Assembly (NCBI RefSeq): GCF_963664915.1
Contig: NZ_OY761810.1
Coordinates: forward strand, 696,661 to 760,660
From: an uncultured Caproiciproducens sp.
GTDB lineage: Bacteria > Bacillota > Clostridia > Oscillospirales > Acutalibacteraceae
Length of the DNA: 64,000 nt
Direction: 5' to 3'
This document shows, piece by piece, positions 52,054 through 59,756 of this stretch (position 1 is its first letter; each line of letters begins with the position of its first letter). The notes below the pieces were generated by a model. The model did not search any database and was not told the DNA's origin. It was given only the letters and a program-made list of their open reading frames with translations. The position numbers and the translations under genes were made by a program.

Positions 52054-52628
52054 TCAAATACCTGCCTGAATAACATCGTCAATAAAAAATTCACACTTTG
52101 GCTTTTCCATGCCATTAAATTGTTTGTGGATTTCCCACTGATCAAGCAGTTCACCAATAGGCAGAAGCCACACGTCAACTTCAGGGCGACAAAGTTGCGT
52201 TATACCGTAATATAAAAGTCGGGCAAATAACTCCTCGTCACTTACTCGACCACCGCGTTTTTTGAGGATTCTTCCTCACTTTCCACATAGCGTTTCGTGC
52301 CTTTCATCAGTGCTTCCATAATAGAGTTTTTATAATTTGCCAGATCATACGGAGAAGTGAGGAGTTCGACCGCTTCTTCTGTCAGAAGTTCGCGCTTTTC
52401 CGCGTTCTGCAAATTATGAATCAGAACGCTTTGGTTTGCTAAAAGGACAATCAGCCACACGATTTCTTCGAGGGCCATTTCAAAGTTTTCCGACTTCATC
52501 AGCTTTTCGCCGAGGTCTTCCAGCCCGCCATAGCGTTTGGCAATCTCTTTTGTAGCGCGGGTCGTCAGGACGAGCTGGTACTGCTCGCCCCCGACCGTAA
52601 TGATCGCGCTTCTATCTTCAATGCTCAT
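52054..52628 (-). CDS. Phage tail assembly chaperones gpG and gpGT (programmed -1 frameshift)
   Basis: The short product gpG (52628 to 52242, 128 residues) reads MSIEDRSAIITVGGEQYQLV to SSKNAVVE. Near its end is the slippery heptamer A AAA AAC (52257-52263 on the opposite strand), in the right phase for a -1 shift. Slipping there gives GGRVSDEELFARLLYYG, LCRPEVDVWLLPIGELLDQW and FFIDDVIQAGI, ending at 52054: the T extension, which has no start codon of its own. This is the classic gpG/gpGT arrangement of siphophages, between tail-tube and tape-measure genes. Start at 52628 because AAGGAG is 9 bases upstream. Confidence 0.82.
52257..52263 (-). promoter_or_regulatory. Slippery site A_AAA_AAC for -1 ribosomal frameshifting
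   Basis: The zero-frame codons are TCA AAA AAC; a slip of one base lets translation continue into the open T frame. No obvious strong pseudoknot was worked out downstream. Confidence 0.75.
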
Positions 52629-52641
52629 ATCTGCCATCTCC

Positions 52642-53232
52642 TTATGTCCCCGAAGTGTAATCCGGCTCGTAAACAGTGGTGAACCAAGAGGAAATGATCG
52701 CCGCCAAAACGCCGGAATCGTCCTCGTTGACTTCCGTTTTCCAGGGATGCTTCCCGTTGCCGTCCACTTTATTGCGCTGTGTAATCGTGCCTTCGATGGT
52801 TGGTGTAGCGAATTTTATGCTGTCGCCCTTTGTTTCCAGATTCGTCACGGGGACGCCGAACACCACACGGTAAAGCCAGAAATATCGGTATTTTCCGTTT
52901 GCCTTTTTTGCACGAAATCCGATTGCAACGGGCTTACCGCCGTCCTCGCTTGCGGAAACAAGAACGCCGTTCGTATCCAGTACCGCTCCGGTTAAGTTTT
53001 CCGCCACCGACGGGCCAATATTGTCTACGCCCAGTGACAGTTTCCCTGACTTGAACTCTTTCACGACGGTCTGCGCCGCGTCGTCGGCATACAGCGTCGC
53101 TTCTGCAAGGTCGATGGACAGATCGCATTTGATTGCCTTGGCGAGTAAAACCGGCGTGGCGTAGGTTTCCGTGCCGTCTGTCGATTCCGTGATTTTTGAG
53201 TAATACAGCTTATCAAATCCAACAGTTGCCAT
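52642..53232 (-). CDS. Phage major tail (tube) protein
   Basis: 196 residues: MATVGFDKLYYSKITEST, EATLYADDAAQTVVKEFKSG, GFRAKKANGKYRYFWLYRV and PTIEGTITQRN. These are hallmarks of the phi13-type/HK97-like major tail proteins that polymerise into the tail tube. Intact; flanked by tail terminator and chaperone genes in the canonical order. Confidence 0.88.
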   Translation of the reverse strand: MATVGFDKLYYSKITESTDGTETYATPVLLAKAIKCDLSIDLAEATLYADDAAQTVVKEFKSGKLSLGVDNIGPSVAENLTGAVLDTNGVLVSASEDGGKPVAIGFRAKKANGKYRYFWLYRVVFGVPVTNLETKGDSIKFATPTIEGTITQRNKVDGNGKHPWKTEVNEDDSGVLAAIISSWFTTVYEPDYTSGT

Positions 53233-53234
53233 AT

Positions 53235-53579
53235 TTAAGTTCCCTCCAAATCATATATTTTTGCCACATCAATGGCATAGTGATGGTAATTTGTATCATC
53301 CTCATGACCGATATAGCGGCGGTCGGTCACGGTGAATTCGTTCTCCAGCAGGGAGCGGACGATTTGGTTTTTCCTCTGCAGGTAATTGTTTTTAGCGAAC
53401 AGGGAAAGCCGCGCTTCCTGTATCTCCTGACGGGGCCGGTCGTCCGCGTGAAGCGCAAAGGTATCGGCGAGCGGAGTGATGACCATATATTCATCTGGGG
53501 CTTTCTCTTGAAAAACGCCGGTCTCCACCGCGATGCCCAGCGCGTCCAGCAGCGTGTTCAGTTCCGATAAAATGCTCAT
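53235..53579 (-). CDS. Phage tail terminator/completion protein
   Basis: 114 residues: MSILSELNTLLDALGI, DEYMVITPLADTFALHADD, ARLSLFAKNNYLQRKN and YHHYAIDVAKIYDLEGT. Position between the gp10-like and major tail genes and the length match siphophage tail terminator proteins that cap the tube. ATG overlaps the preceding stop (TTATGAGC). Confidence 0.75.
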   Translation of the reverse strand: MSILSELNTLLDALGIAVETGVFQEKAPDEYMVITPLADTFALHADDRPRQEIQEARLSLFAKNNYLQRKNQIVRSLLENEFTVTDRRYIGHEDDTNYHHYAIDVAKIYDLEGT

Positions 53580-54007
53580 AAGCCCTCGATTTTCTCGTCC
53601 AGTTTGGCAGCCATCGCCGCAATGCAGGCTTTCCGTGAAGCGGATTTAGCGGGCTTCAAAAAAGGCTTTGCGGGCTGACCGTGTTTGCCGTATTCCAGAA
53701 CAGCGGCAATTTTGGCGTTGCTCACTCCATCAGAACGAGGCTCCGCAAACCCAACTTTCACATTGTAGTTTCCGTCCCGGTCCTGACGGGCATCTGTGAC
53801 GCCGAGTGCGGATAACAGTTCGCCTGTGGAGCGGCTTTCGGTTTTCGTGCCTTTTCCAATCACGGAAGCAAGGTTGCTTTTCACCTTTTCAAGCACTACA
53901 CTGCCGCCTGCTTCCAGTACTTTTGGAATGATCACGTCGGTCTGCTCAGCCAGCCGGGAAACTTTCAAAAGAAATTCATCCGGCATTTTAAATGAACAGC
54001 GTCCCAT
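53576..54007 (-). CDS. HK97 gp10-like phage protein
   Basis: 143 residues: helical N-terminus (EFLLKVSRLAEQTDVI, VVLEKVKSNLASVIGKG) and the family end EYGKHGQPAKPFLKPA. HK97-gp10-like proteins act at the head-tail connection. Overlaps the next gene by 4 bases and starts 9 bases after the adaptor gene. Confidence 0.85.
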   Translation of the reverse strand: MGRCSFKMPDEFLLKVSRLAEQTDVIIPKVLEAGGSVVLEKVKSNLASVIGKGTKTESRSTGELLSALGVTDARQDRDGNYNVKVGFAEPRSDGVSNAKIAAVLEYGKHGQPAKPFLKPAKSASRKACIAAMAAKLDEKIEGL

Positions 54008-54016
54008 AATGTAAAG

Positions 54017-54352
54017 TCACCTCACAGACGGTTCCAGCTTTTCGGCCAGAACCTCAAGATACATTCCGCGGCCCCGGACATCTTCTGCACTGAGAATCCG
54101 GTACCGGCCGGCTGCACAGGAAATGAAAAGGGACGTAGAAATTTCTACGCCCGGAATCTTGCAAAACTGAAACATTGCCGAAGCCGTGGAGAACGCCGCC
54201 ATATTGGCCCAGCGCTCATTTCCGTGCCGGTCTTCCTTATATGCCCGCACGGAAGCAAGAATTGTATCGCCCTCAGTAATAAAACCTTCATCGTCCTTGG
54301 TGGGGGCGGTGCTAATGATATCGATGAAGGTGTTCATTTTGCCAAAGCTCAT
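54017..54352 (-). CDS. Phage head-tail adaptor (head closure)
   Basis: 111 residues: MSFGKMNTFIDIISTAP, ASVRAYKEDRHGNERWANM, AAGRYRILSAEDVRGRGMY and LEVLAEKLEPSVR. The pattern of an N-terminal hairpin, a disordered ERWANMA segment and RYRI followed by the last strands is that of SPP1 gp16/HK97 head-tail joining proteins. GGAGG 9 bases before the ATG. Upstream portal, protease and capsid genes are missing. Confidence 0.8.
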   Translation of the reverse strand: MSFGKMNTFIDIISTAPTKDDEGFITEGDTILASVRAYKEDRHGNERWANMAAFSTASAMFQFCKIPGVEISTSLFISCAAGRYRILSAEDVRGRGMYLEVLAEKLEPSVR

Positions 54353-54439
54353 GTGCTTATACCTCCGTCATTGAAAAGATTGACAGGAACAGATCAACAG
54401 ATTATGATAAAAAGAAAAAATAATTTGTGAGGTGCTTTT

Positions 54440-54796
54440 ATGATTACAGGTGTTTGTTTGGGCAACGTTGCAATTGACTGCAAAGATGCACGGAAACTTC
54501 AAGATTTTTACGCTGAACTTCTCGGTTGGGAAAAGTGTGAAAAGTATGACTGTCCCGCAGTGAGCAGTCAAAACGGTATTGTGCTTTTGTTTATGCAGGC
54601 GGATGATTTCGATTATATACGACCCGTATGGCCGGAGCAGCCCGGAAAACAGCAAAAGCAGATGCACTTTGATTTTCAGGTTGACGAGTTACCAATCGCA
54701 GTAAAGCAGGCGGAAGCAATCGGCGCAGTCAAAGCAGAGAGTCAGTATGGCGGCGACGATTGGGTAACCATGTTCGATCCCGAGCCTTTCGTGTGA
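54440..54796 (+). pseudogene. VOC/glyoxalase-family protein, 3'-truncated
   Basis: 118 codons: LGNVAIDCKDARKLQDFYAEL, with each line of the fold present up to GGDDWVTMFDPE. Family members continue here with GHPFCLC, which carries the last metal ligand; instead the frame runs into terminase sequence and stops after PFV. It stands in the middle of prophage genes on the opposite strand, hence an insertion. Confidence 0.72.
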
Positions 54797-54930
54797 AAGA
54801 GTGCTTCAATAAAAGACACGGCGTAGTCGGCGGCACCCTTGCTGTAAACCGAATCTGATGCTTTAAATACTGTCGGTGTGTATTTCTTCAGTTTCCGCAA
54901 CTGTGCCGCCCTCTTTCTAAAAACAGACAA
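54786..54930 (-). pseudogene. Phage terminase large subunit, N-terminal fragment
   Basis: About 48 residues: MSVFRKRAAQLRKLKKYTP, KASDSVYSKGAADYAVSF, IEALFHTKG. This is the usual start of HK97-type large terminases (before the Walker A motif). The rest of the enzyme, and the portal, protease and capsid genes expected next, are absent, replaced by the VOC gene fragment. Confidence 0.75.
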
Positions 54931-54966
54931 AAGAAAAGAGCCTACGAAGAAGCTCTTTTCTTTTGC
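54931..54966. terminator. Terminator-like hairpin
   Basis: agaaaagagc / gctcttttct with flanking A- and T-runs. It lies just beyond the stop of the GyrI-like gene. Confidence 0.65.
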
Positions 54967-54975
54967 CTGTTTTGC

Positions 54976-55434
54976 TTATTTTATAATCGGAACACACAAT
55001 TCACAAAAATGATTATCTACGAGTTCCTGACGATATCGTTCTACAACAACTCTATTTTCGTCAATTTGGTAGCCTGCTTCCTGAGCTTTCTGAAAAATGC
55101 ACTGCCATGCCTGCTGTATGGCTTCTGCCGTATGAGAGATCGTAAAAACAGCATACCAGCCCTGCTCAAAAGTGCCTTCACTAACGCTTCCGTCTACCGT
55201 AAAGTTATCGTCCAGTTTTATGCATACGTCATATCGGCACTTTTCCGGTGCGGTCGTCATCGGGTTATCCCAGGCAATGGCGTAAATCACCGCCAAGCCG
55301 TGAAAGAGTCCATTCTCCCGTGACCATTGTTTTAAACACTCCATGGTTTCTCGATTTTCAGGACCGTAAGCACCGGTATGACGTATATACGCAATTCGTT
55401 GTGTTGGAATCAATTCAGCCGTCGGATTTTCCAT
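54976..55434 (-). CDS. GyrI-like/AraC effector-binding domain protein
   Basis: 152 residues of a stand-alone GyrI-like small-molecule-binding domain: ELIPTQRIAYIRHTGAYGPE, IYAIAWDNPMTTAPEKCRYD, GTFEQGWYAVFTISHTAE, and the closing FCELCVPIIK where family members have the acidic YLP-type end. Such proteins bind drugs or inhibit gyrase in E. coli (SbmC); others are hydrolases. AGGAGT 8 bases before the ATG at 55434 sets the start. It is an intact cargo gene inside the decayed prophage. Confidence 0.85.
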   Translation of the reverse strand: MENPTAELIPTQRIAYIRHTGAYGPENRETMECLKQWSRENGLFHGLAVIYAIAWDNPMTTAPEKCRYDVCIKLDDNFTVDGSVSEGTFEQGWYAVFTISHTAEAIQQAWQCIFQKAQEAGYQIDENRVVVERYRQELVDNHFCELCVPIIK

Positions 55435-55501
55435 CTTTTGATACTCCTTTCCTGTTGGAGTATTCAGTATATATCCTATTAAAATCAAAAACAACGGCTA
55501 T

Positions 55502-56119
55502 TTAAAATCTTTTTTCATCTTCTCCAGTCAAAATAAAATGGCTGTATTCAGACGGATGCTCCGCCAAGTAAATCACTAGTTCATAAAATCCACATTTGTT
55601 GGCCTCGCATTGGACGCGTTTACTATCAAACATGTTCGTGACACCACTGGCGCGGATAGTGAGAATTTGTTCTCTCACTATTTCATTCACAGCCAGCGGG
55701 ATAGGCTTCATCGTCGGGTGGTCGGTATTCTTTTTCGGCTTGTCGAATTCCCAGATGGTGGACTGTTTGCGATCGGAGTACCATGCATGTTTACCAGATT
55801 TCTTCCAACCGAAAAGTATCGGCTCATGCTGCCACTGGTAAGGCGAACGCCCCAGCACCAGACTTTGTTTTTTCCAGATACAGGTGCCGGAGAGGTAAAA
55901 TCCCGCGTCGGAGAATGCCTTCCTGAAATTCAGTCCCTCTGTGTCGGCATGGAATACATAAATTGAAGCATCCTGCGCCATCGCCGCTTTGGTGTTCGTA
56001 AACGCCGCAAGCAAAAAATCGTAGAACGCTCCGCTTTCCATATTGTCGTTTTTGATTTTGCCCGCCGTGCCTTCGTAGTTCACGTTGTACGGAGGGTCGG
56101 TCACCACAAGGTTTCCGCT
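55502..56119 (-). pseudogene. Phage DNA methyltransferase fused by deletion to a DUF5049-like gene
   Basis: The first part is a beta-class N6-adenine methyltransferase: LVVTDPPYNVNYEGTAG (catalytic DPPY), FLLAAFTNTKAAMAQDASIYVF, and EFDKPKKNTDHPTMKPIPLAV. Both the N-terminal portion and the SAM-binding DPFGGSGS end are missing. Immediately after KPIPLAVNEI the frame continues in phase as REQILTIRASGVTNMFDS and FYELVIYLAEHPSEYSHFIL, which I recognise as a small phage protein of the DUF5049 type. A deletion has therefore joined two genes in frame. Confidence 0.75.
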
Positions 56120-56625
56120 CAAGGTCATGTTTGAACCAGTACGCGATCAGTACCGGCTTTCCATTCGCCGCTTCAATGAGATCCTCCAACGCGTCCAGTT
56201 TGCGATCATGGATGCGGGCAATTCCGCCGTTTCCATCATATACAGCGCCGTTCGCCATTTGGAGCAATTTTCCAGATAGAGCTGCTGCGTTGACAGCGTC
56301 GATTTCCTTGCCCTTGAACGAAAAAACCATTTCTGCCTTCATGGTTTGGTAGTGCCGCCGTTCTTCTTCGGAAAGCCTTACGGAAACCTCATTGATCACC
56401 AGTTCCGGCAGTTTCAGCTAGTCGGTATTTTTCATGCTGATGGTGATATCGAAAATGAGCCGATATATTTCATCTTCCGCGCCGGGCTTGGGTTTGTAAC
56501 TGAATACCATCTGCTGATTGCGTTTATCCGGCACGAAAAAGCTACTGCGGAAATGCGTGATATACCTTCCAAGCCGCCGACCCATATCGAGGATAGTCCA
56601 TAGGTTATTATGAAAATCTTGTTCA
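56120..56625 (-). pseudogene. Phage SNF2/DEAD-type helicase, internal fragment with amber stop
   Basis: Reads LDMGRRLGRYITHFRSSFFV, PDKRNQQMVFSYKPKPGAED, then TAG at 56418-56420 where relatives have Tyr, then LKLPELVINEVSVRLSEEE, GKLLQMANGAVYDGNGG and LIAYWFKHDLER. These belong to the small SNF2-like helicases of siphophages. The N-terminal ATPase motifs and last helicase motif are lost; the 3' end is joined to the methyltransferase relic at about 56120. Confidence 0.78.
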
Positions 56626-56706
56626 CTTGTTCCGTTACAGCGTTTTTCTAAGAAAATAAGGGTATTTTCATAAGAACAAGCACAGAGAACAACCATCAGG
56701 CTTGCC

Positions 56707-56967
56707 ATGCGGGTATGGCTCATCGGCCTCGGCATGGTGGGTGACGATTTCAAGCTGGCGCGCAAGCTCCTCCTCCAAAACTTGAGTGGAAACGCCGCGT
56801 GGCGGTATGGCGCACCGGAGAAAAAGGCGGCAAGCGAGGCCGACAACGGCGCGGACGCTGGCGAAGAAACCTCTGCGACAATTACCATCCCGGCGGAGGA
56901 AGAAGCCACCCCTGCCGCCGATACAGGCGCGAACGTGACCGAAAAAGCAGGTGCCGACCATGAATAA
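56707..56967 (+). pseudogene. Amidoligase-like C-terminal fragment
   Basis: Begins inside a protein: VWLIGLGMVGDDFKLARKLL, LQNLSGNAAWRYG, then an acidic, Ala-rich tail (EEEATPAADTGANVTEKAG). The first part resembles the end of amidoligase-like proteins of clostridial elements, which often precede a DUF4314 gene as here. There is no start signal. It overlaps the next gene by 8 bases. Confidence 0.5.
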
Positions 56968-57184
56968 CTTTCCCTCAAAAGAAGCGGTCGAGCGACTCCG
57001 GCGGGAATACCCCGCCGGAACGCGGGTGGAGCTGATTGCCATGGATGACCCTTACACCAAACTCAAACCCGGTGACCTCGCCACAGTTCGCGGCGTGGAT
57101 GATGCCGGAAGCATCCTGTGCGAGTGGGATACCGGCTCCTCGTTAAGCCTTATTCCTGAAGCGGATAAATTAAGGATTGTGTAA
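56960..57184 (+). CDS. DUF4314 small protein
   Basis: 74 residues: NNFPSKEAVERLRREYPAG, TRVELIAMDDPYTKLKPGD, LATVRGVDDAGSILCEWDTGS. A compact SH3-like barrel found in phages and conjugative elements of Clostridia; function unknown. GCAGGTG precedes the ATG, which overlaps the previous stop. Probably intact, but its partner gene is truncated. Confidence 0.72.
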   Translation: MNNFPSKEAVERLRREYPAGTRVELIAMDDPYTKLKPGDLATVRGVDDAGSILCEWDTGSSLSLIPEADKLRIV

Positions 57185-57252
57185 TCATTTTAAAATCCAA
57201 ACGGCAAATTGTGATTTATCAGATTTCTATCGTGCTCATAATTTCAACAGAA

Positions 57253-57711
57253 TTATTTACTGTCATTAAAAATTTTAATTTCATAAACACAAGTCTTGTC
57301 GCCACGTAAAATAGAGGAAACAACCCTTGCTTCAGCCCTTTTACTTGCAATTTTTGAAATCATAGCTCCAGTCATATTAGCTGAACAATAACAAAGCGTT
57401 GGTGATACATTTCTTTCTTGCATACATTTAGCAATCGCACATACACACTCTGATTTATTTTCATTGACAACAATTAATTGCTGTTCTTTATCATAAGTTA
57501 TAACCTGTCCGCATTCTTCTCCCATATATTCAATAAATCCCTGCAAATCGCCTACATACTTTTCCACTATGGGCTCCATCCTTTTCAGGCAACAGGCACT
57601 GCAAGGTTTTATAAGTTTTGCACACTCTTCTGATGAGCAATTATCACCCAAACTATTCAGTAATTCGTTCATCCATTCGATACAAAAATCATAATTCTGT
57701 AAATCTTCCAT
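57253..57711 (-). CDS. Cys-rich V4R-like ligand-binding protein
   Basis: 152 residues with twelve Cys. CSSEECAKLIKPCSACC lies near the N-terminus, SECVCAIAKC in the middle, and PTLCYCSANMTG and SILRGDKTCVYEI at the end. The last two blocks resemble the 4-vinyl-reductase (V4R)-like domains that bind small molecules or metal through GDxxC. AGGAG about 10 bases before the ATG at 57711. Monocistronic, followed by no recognisable partner. Role unknown. Confidence 0.6.
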   Translation of the reverse strand: MEDLQNYDFCIEWMNELLNSLGDNCSSEECAKLIKPCSACCLKRMEPIVEKYVGDLQGFIEYMGEECGQVITYDKEQQLIVVNENKSECVCAIAKCMQERNVSPTLCYCSANMTGAMISKIASKRAEARVVSSILRGDKTCVYEIKIFNDSK

Positions 57712-57753
57712 TGTTATATTTCTCCTCATTTTATTAAATAACTTGCAATTCAA

Positions 57754-58046
57754 TCAAATGACATAATAATACCACTACTATTCACTGCTTGCAATAAAAC
57801 CGCTCTCGCAAGGAATTGCCCGTAGGGCATAGTAACCTTGCCGTCGGCGAAGCGTTTTCTTTGTCCCCACGTCACGTTTTCGCTGATTGACCTTGACTCC
57901 TCCTGTATGGAGAGTTAGTCACTGATACAATTTAATTATTCCTCCGTGATGCACCCTTGGGGGTGTGCATTTTGTTTTAGGGGTGTGCATTTAAAAAAGA
58001 GGCGGTAAACGGGCTTATTTCAGCCTGTTTACCGCCTCTTGAAAAT
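57754..58046. other. Intergenic region with two terminator hairpins
   Basis: No gene. At 57949-57978 atgcaccc-ttgg-gggtgtgcat is followed by tttgtttt. gggtgtgcattt is repeated at 57981-57992. At 57997-58040 a 19-bp stem (aagaggcggtaaacgggct / agcctgtttaccgcctctt) has an A-run before it. Confidence 0.6.
57997..58040. terminator. 19-bp stem, strong terminator candidate (minus strand)
   Basis: The minus-strand copy is followed by ttttttaaatgc, so it would stop transcription coming from the recombinase relic. Confidence 0.65.
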
Positions 58047-58210
58047 GTGATAGTTTCCATGAAGGGTGCTGTGGTACCCCACACAACCGTAATCCTCGTG
58101 CCGGATAAAAGGATCGCAGAAATCATTCCGTCTGATGTGACTTTTAATGTAACAATTTTTTGGCAGGATTTCAGTACAAAAGGAAATACAGTAATAGCTT
58201 TACTAAACAT
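58047..58210 (-). pseudogene. Serine-recombinase C-terminal relic (related to 62311)
   Basis: On the minus strand VTLKVTSDGMISAILLSGTRI corresponds to the last residues of the recombinase at 62311 (IEVTPDGKLAVIFLAGTKI), and the DNA is similar over about 60 bases (tctg-tgtgac and aaa-gatc blocks shared). Only this end remains. Confidence 0.6.
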
Positions 58211-58218
58211 GGAGAAGG

Positions 58219-58434
58219 TTGATTCGTCTAGCTAATGCTTCAGCTGGAAAGCCCGGGCGGGACGAGCAGAAAAAGCGCATCGCCGACATGGGTACCTTCC
58301 TGCGGGAGCAGCCCACCACCTTAACCGAATACGACGAGCCGCTTGCCCGGCGGTTGATTGAAAAAGTCATCGTCTACGAGGACAAATTCACCGTGGAATT
58401 CAAGTCTGGCGTGACGGTGGATGTGGAAGAATAA
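58219..58434 (+). pseudogene. Serine-recombinase C-terminal relic (opposite orientation)
   Basis: About 65 residues: RDEQKKRIADMGTFLREQ, TLTEYDEPLARRLIEKV and VYEDKFTVEFKSGVTVDVEE. This is the usual end of large serine recombinases of clostridial elements. It abuts the minus-strand relic tail to tail, so parts of two recombinase genes have been joined. Confidence 0.65.
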
Positions 58435-58558
58435 GCCTAAGGGCGAATGAGGCACTCTACGCTAACTTTTAGTATAGGGTGCCTTGATTTATGCTGTGTT
58501 TAGATTAACGAACAAATTGGAATTTGTTTATCTCGAAAAACTGTTCTACCCATATTCT

Positions 58559-59341
58559 TTATTCCAATAAAGAATATGTCACCTTAACAATGGTCAGTCC
58601 GTAATCAACAAAGAAGCTTTTTTGTTCTTCCGAATAGTTGTTTCTTTCCGCTATTGCATCATCTGCGGCATGCCTAAAGCAATGCATTTTCTTTCTATAG
58701 CTTGTCACTATATCGTTAGAAATATAGTCAAAACAAATAGTAGAATAATCAGGTGTAAGAAACTTACCTTTCTTCTTTAATAAGCTTTCTATCAAGTTTG
58801 CTATCTCTGCAAGTTTTTCATCTGTGCTCATATTATTGAAAGATGCTTGTCGATTTGATATCTCGACAAACTTTTGATTGATTGAATCATCTATATCAAC
58901 ATGGCCTGATTTCTGTTCAAATGTCAAACTTGCAGCGAGTTTTCTTCTAACAGCATATCGAACAGTTCCATTATCATCATCTCCCTGCGCAATAATTCTG
59001 TTTCTAATTTCTCCATAAGTAAAGTCACAAGGATCAATAGGTGGTCGTGCCAACAATCTAGGAAATTCTTTTATCTCATATCCTACTTTATATAAATAAT
59101 ACGATATAAGATAAAACCAACATTTATTTTCTTTACTAGAAAAATTTACATCAGGTTGGCATAATTCCCTAAATCTTGTTACCGCTTCCTCTGCATCATA
59201 TACCTCAAACTCATAATTCTCTACTTCCTCATACCCACTAAATATATTGTATACCTTATTAACGTTCTCAATTGAAGCATGAAAACGATAATGATATTCA
59301 TCCTCTTGTATATTTTGGAAGTAAAAATCTTTTAAATCCAT
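58559..59341 (-). CDS. Unrecognised 260-residue protein next to the kinase
   Basis: No family recognised. Begins MDLKDFYFQNIQEDEYHYRF; acidic first third, an aromatic stretch (CWFYLISYYLYKVGYEI), DPCDFTYGEIRNRII, and a helical, charged second half (KLAEIANLIESLLKKKGKF, KMHCFRHAADDAIAERNNY). There is no signal peptide or clear membrane helix. It follows the kinase gene on the same strand with a 415-base non-coding gap and shares its AT-rich character, so the two probably arrived together. The helical end with RHAADD could be nucleotide-related, but that is speculation. Confidence 0.7.
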   Translation of the reverse strand: MDLKDFYFQNIQEDEYHYRFHASIENVNKVYNIFSGYEEVENYEFEVYDAEEAVTRFRELCQPDVNFSSKENKCWFYLISYYLYKVGYEIKEFPRLLARPPIDPCDFTYGEIRNRIIAQGDDDNGTVRYAVRRKLAASLTFEQKSGHVDIDDSINQKFVEISNRQASFNNMSTDEKLAEIANLIESLLKKKGKFLTPDYSTICFDYISNDIVTSYRKKMHCFRHAADDAIAERNNYSEEQKSFFVDYGLTIVKVTYSLLE

Positions 59342-59756
59342 ACTGACACTCCAATTCTTTTAAGCAATTCCATAATGCATTTTCAGATAATCATCACCAC
59401 AAATTCCTGTTTTTCGCTACAAAAGCAGCTAATTTCATGTAAACATCCAACCTGACCACACAACCTCGGATTTTTCAAAAAACAACTCGCAAACACATGT
59501 TATCTAAACTGACCACTCGCCAGACACTGACATCTAAATCGCTCTGTCACATTCAAAATCATGCCTTTGGACTTGTTCCCACAAAGCAGTATTTTTTCAC
59601 GATTTTCACAAATCGGATTTTGGCTCGTAGACCCCAAAAATCCCAGTATTACTGGACTTTTTACACACTCACTTCTCTACCCGCGACATCAATACTACCG
59701 TCTCAACGTGGCTCGCGGATTGCTAGCTACCATATAATAAATTTTTCTCTTTTACT
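59342..59756. other. 415-base non-coding gap between the two island genes
   Basis: No convincing ORF on either strand and visibly higher GC than the genes on both sides. Contains small hairpins (cgattt-tcac-aaatcg at 59600-59615; ccagtattactgg at 59643-59655). It also has pieces shared with the inverted repeat upstream of the kinase: acctgacc at 59450, actcgcaaacac at 59485 and cagacact at 59521. It could encode a structured RNA or be a scar of an element end. Confidence 0.5.

Noticed and set aside
49383-56625. Tailocin or contractile-injection-like particle from the retained tail genes
   Set aside because: Tape-measure and distal tail genes are truncated and fused and there is no sheath, so no particle can be built; the retained genes are typical of a decaying siphoprophage.
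58047-58235. 62-codon plus-strand ORF (MIVSMKGAVV...)
   Set aside because: The minus strand here reads as a recombinase C-terminus homologous to 62311; the plus ORF is its shadow.
59342-59756. Retron or ToxIN-type RNA next to the kinase
   Set aside because: No reverse transcriptase and no tandem RNA repeats; only small hairpins are visible.
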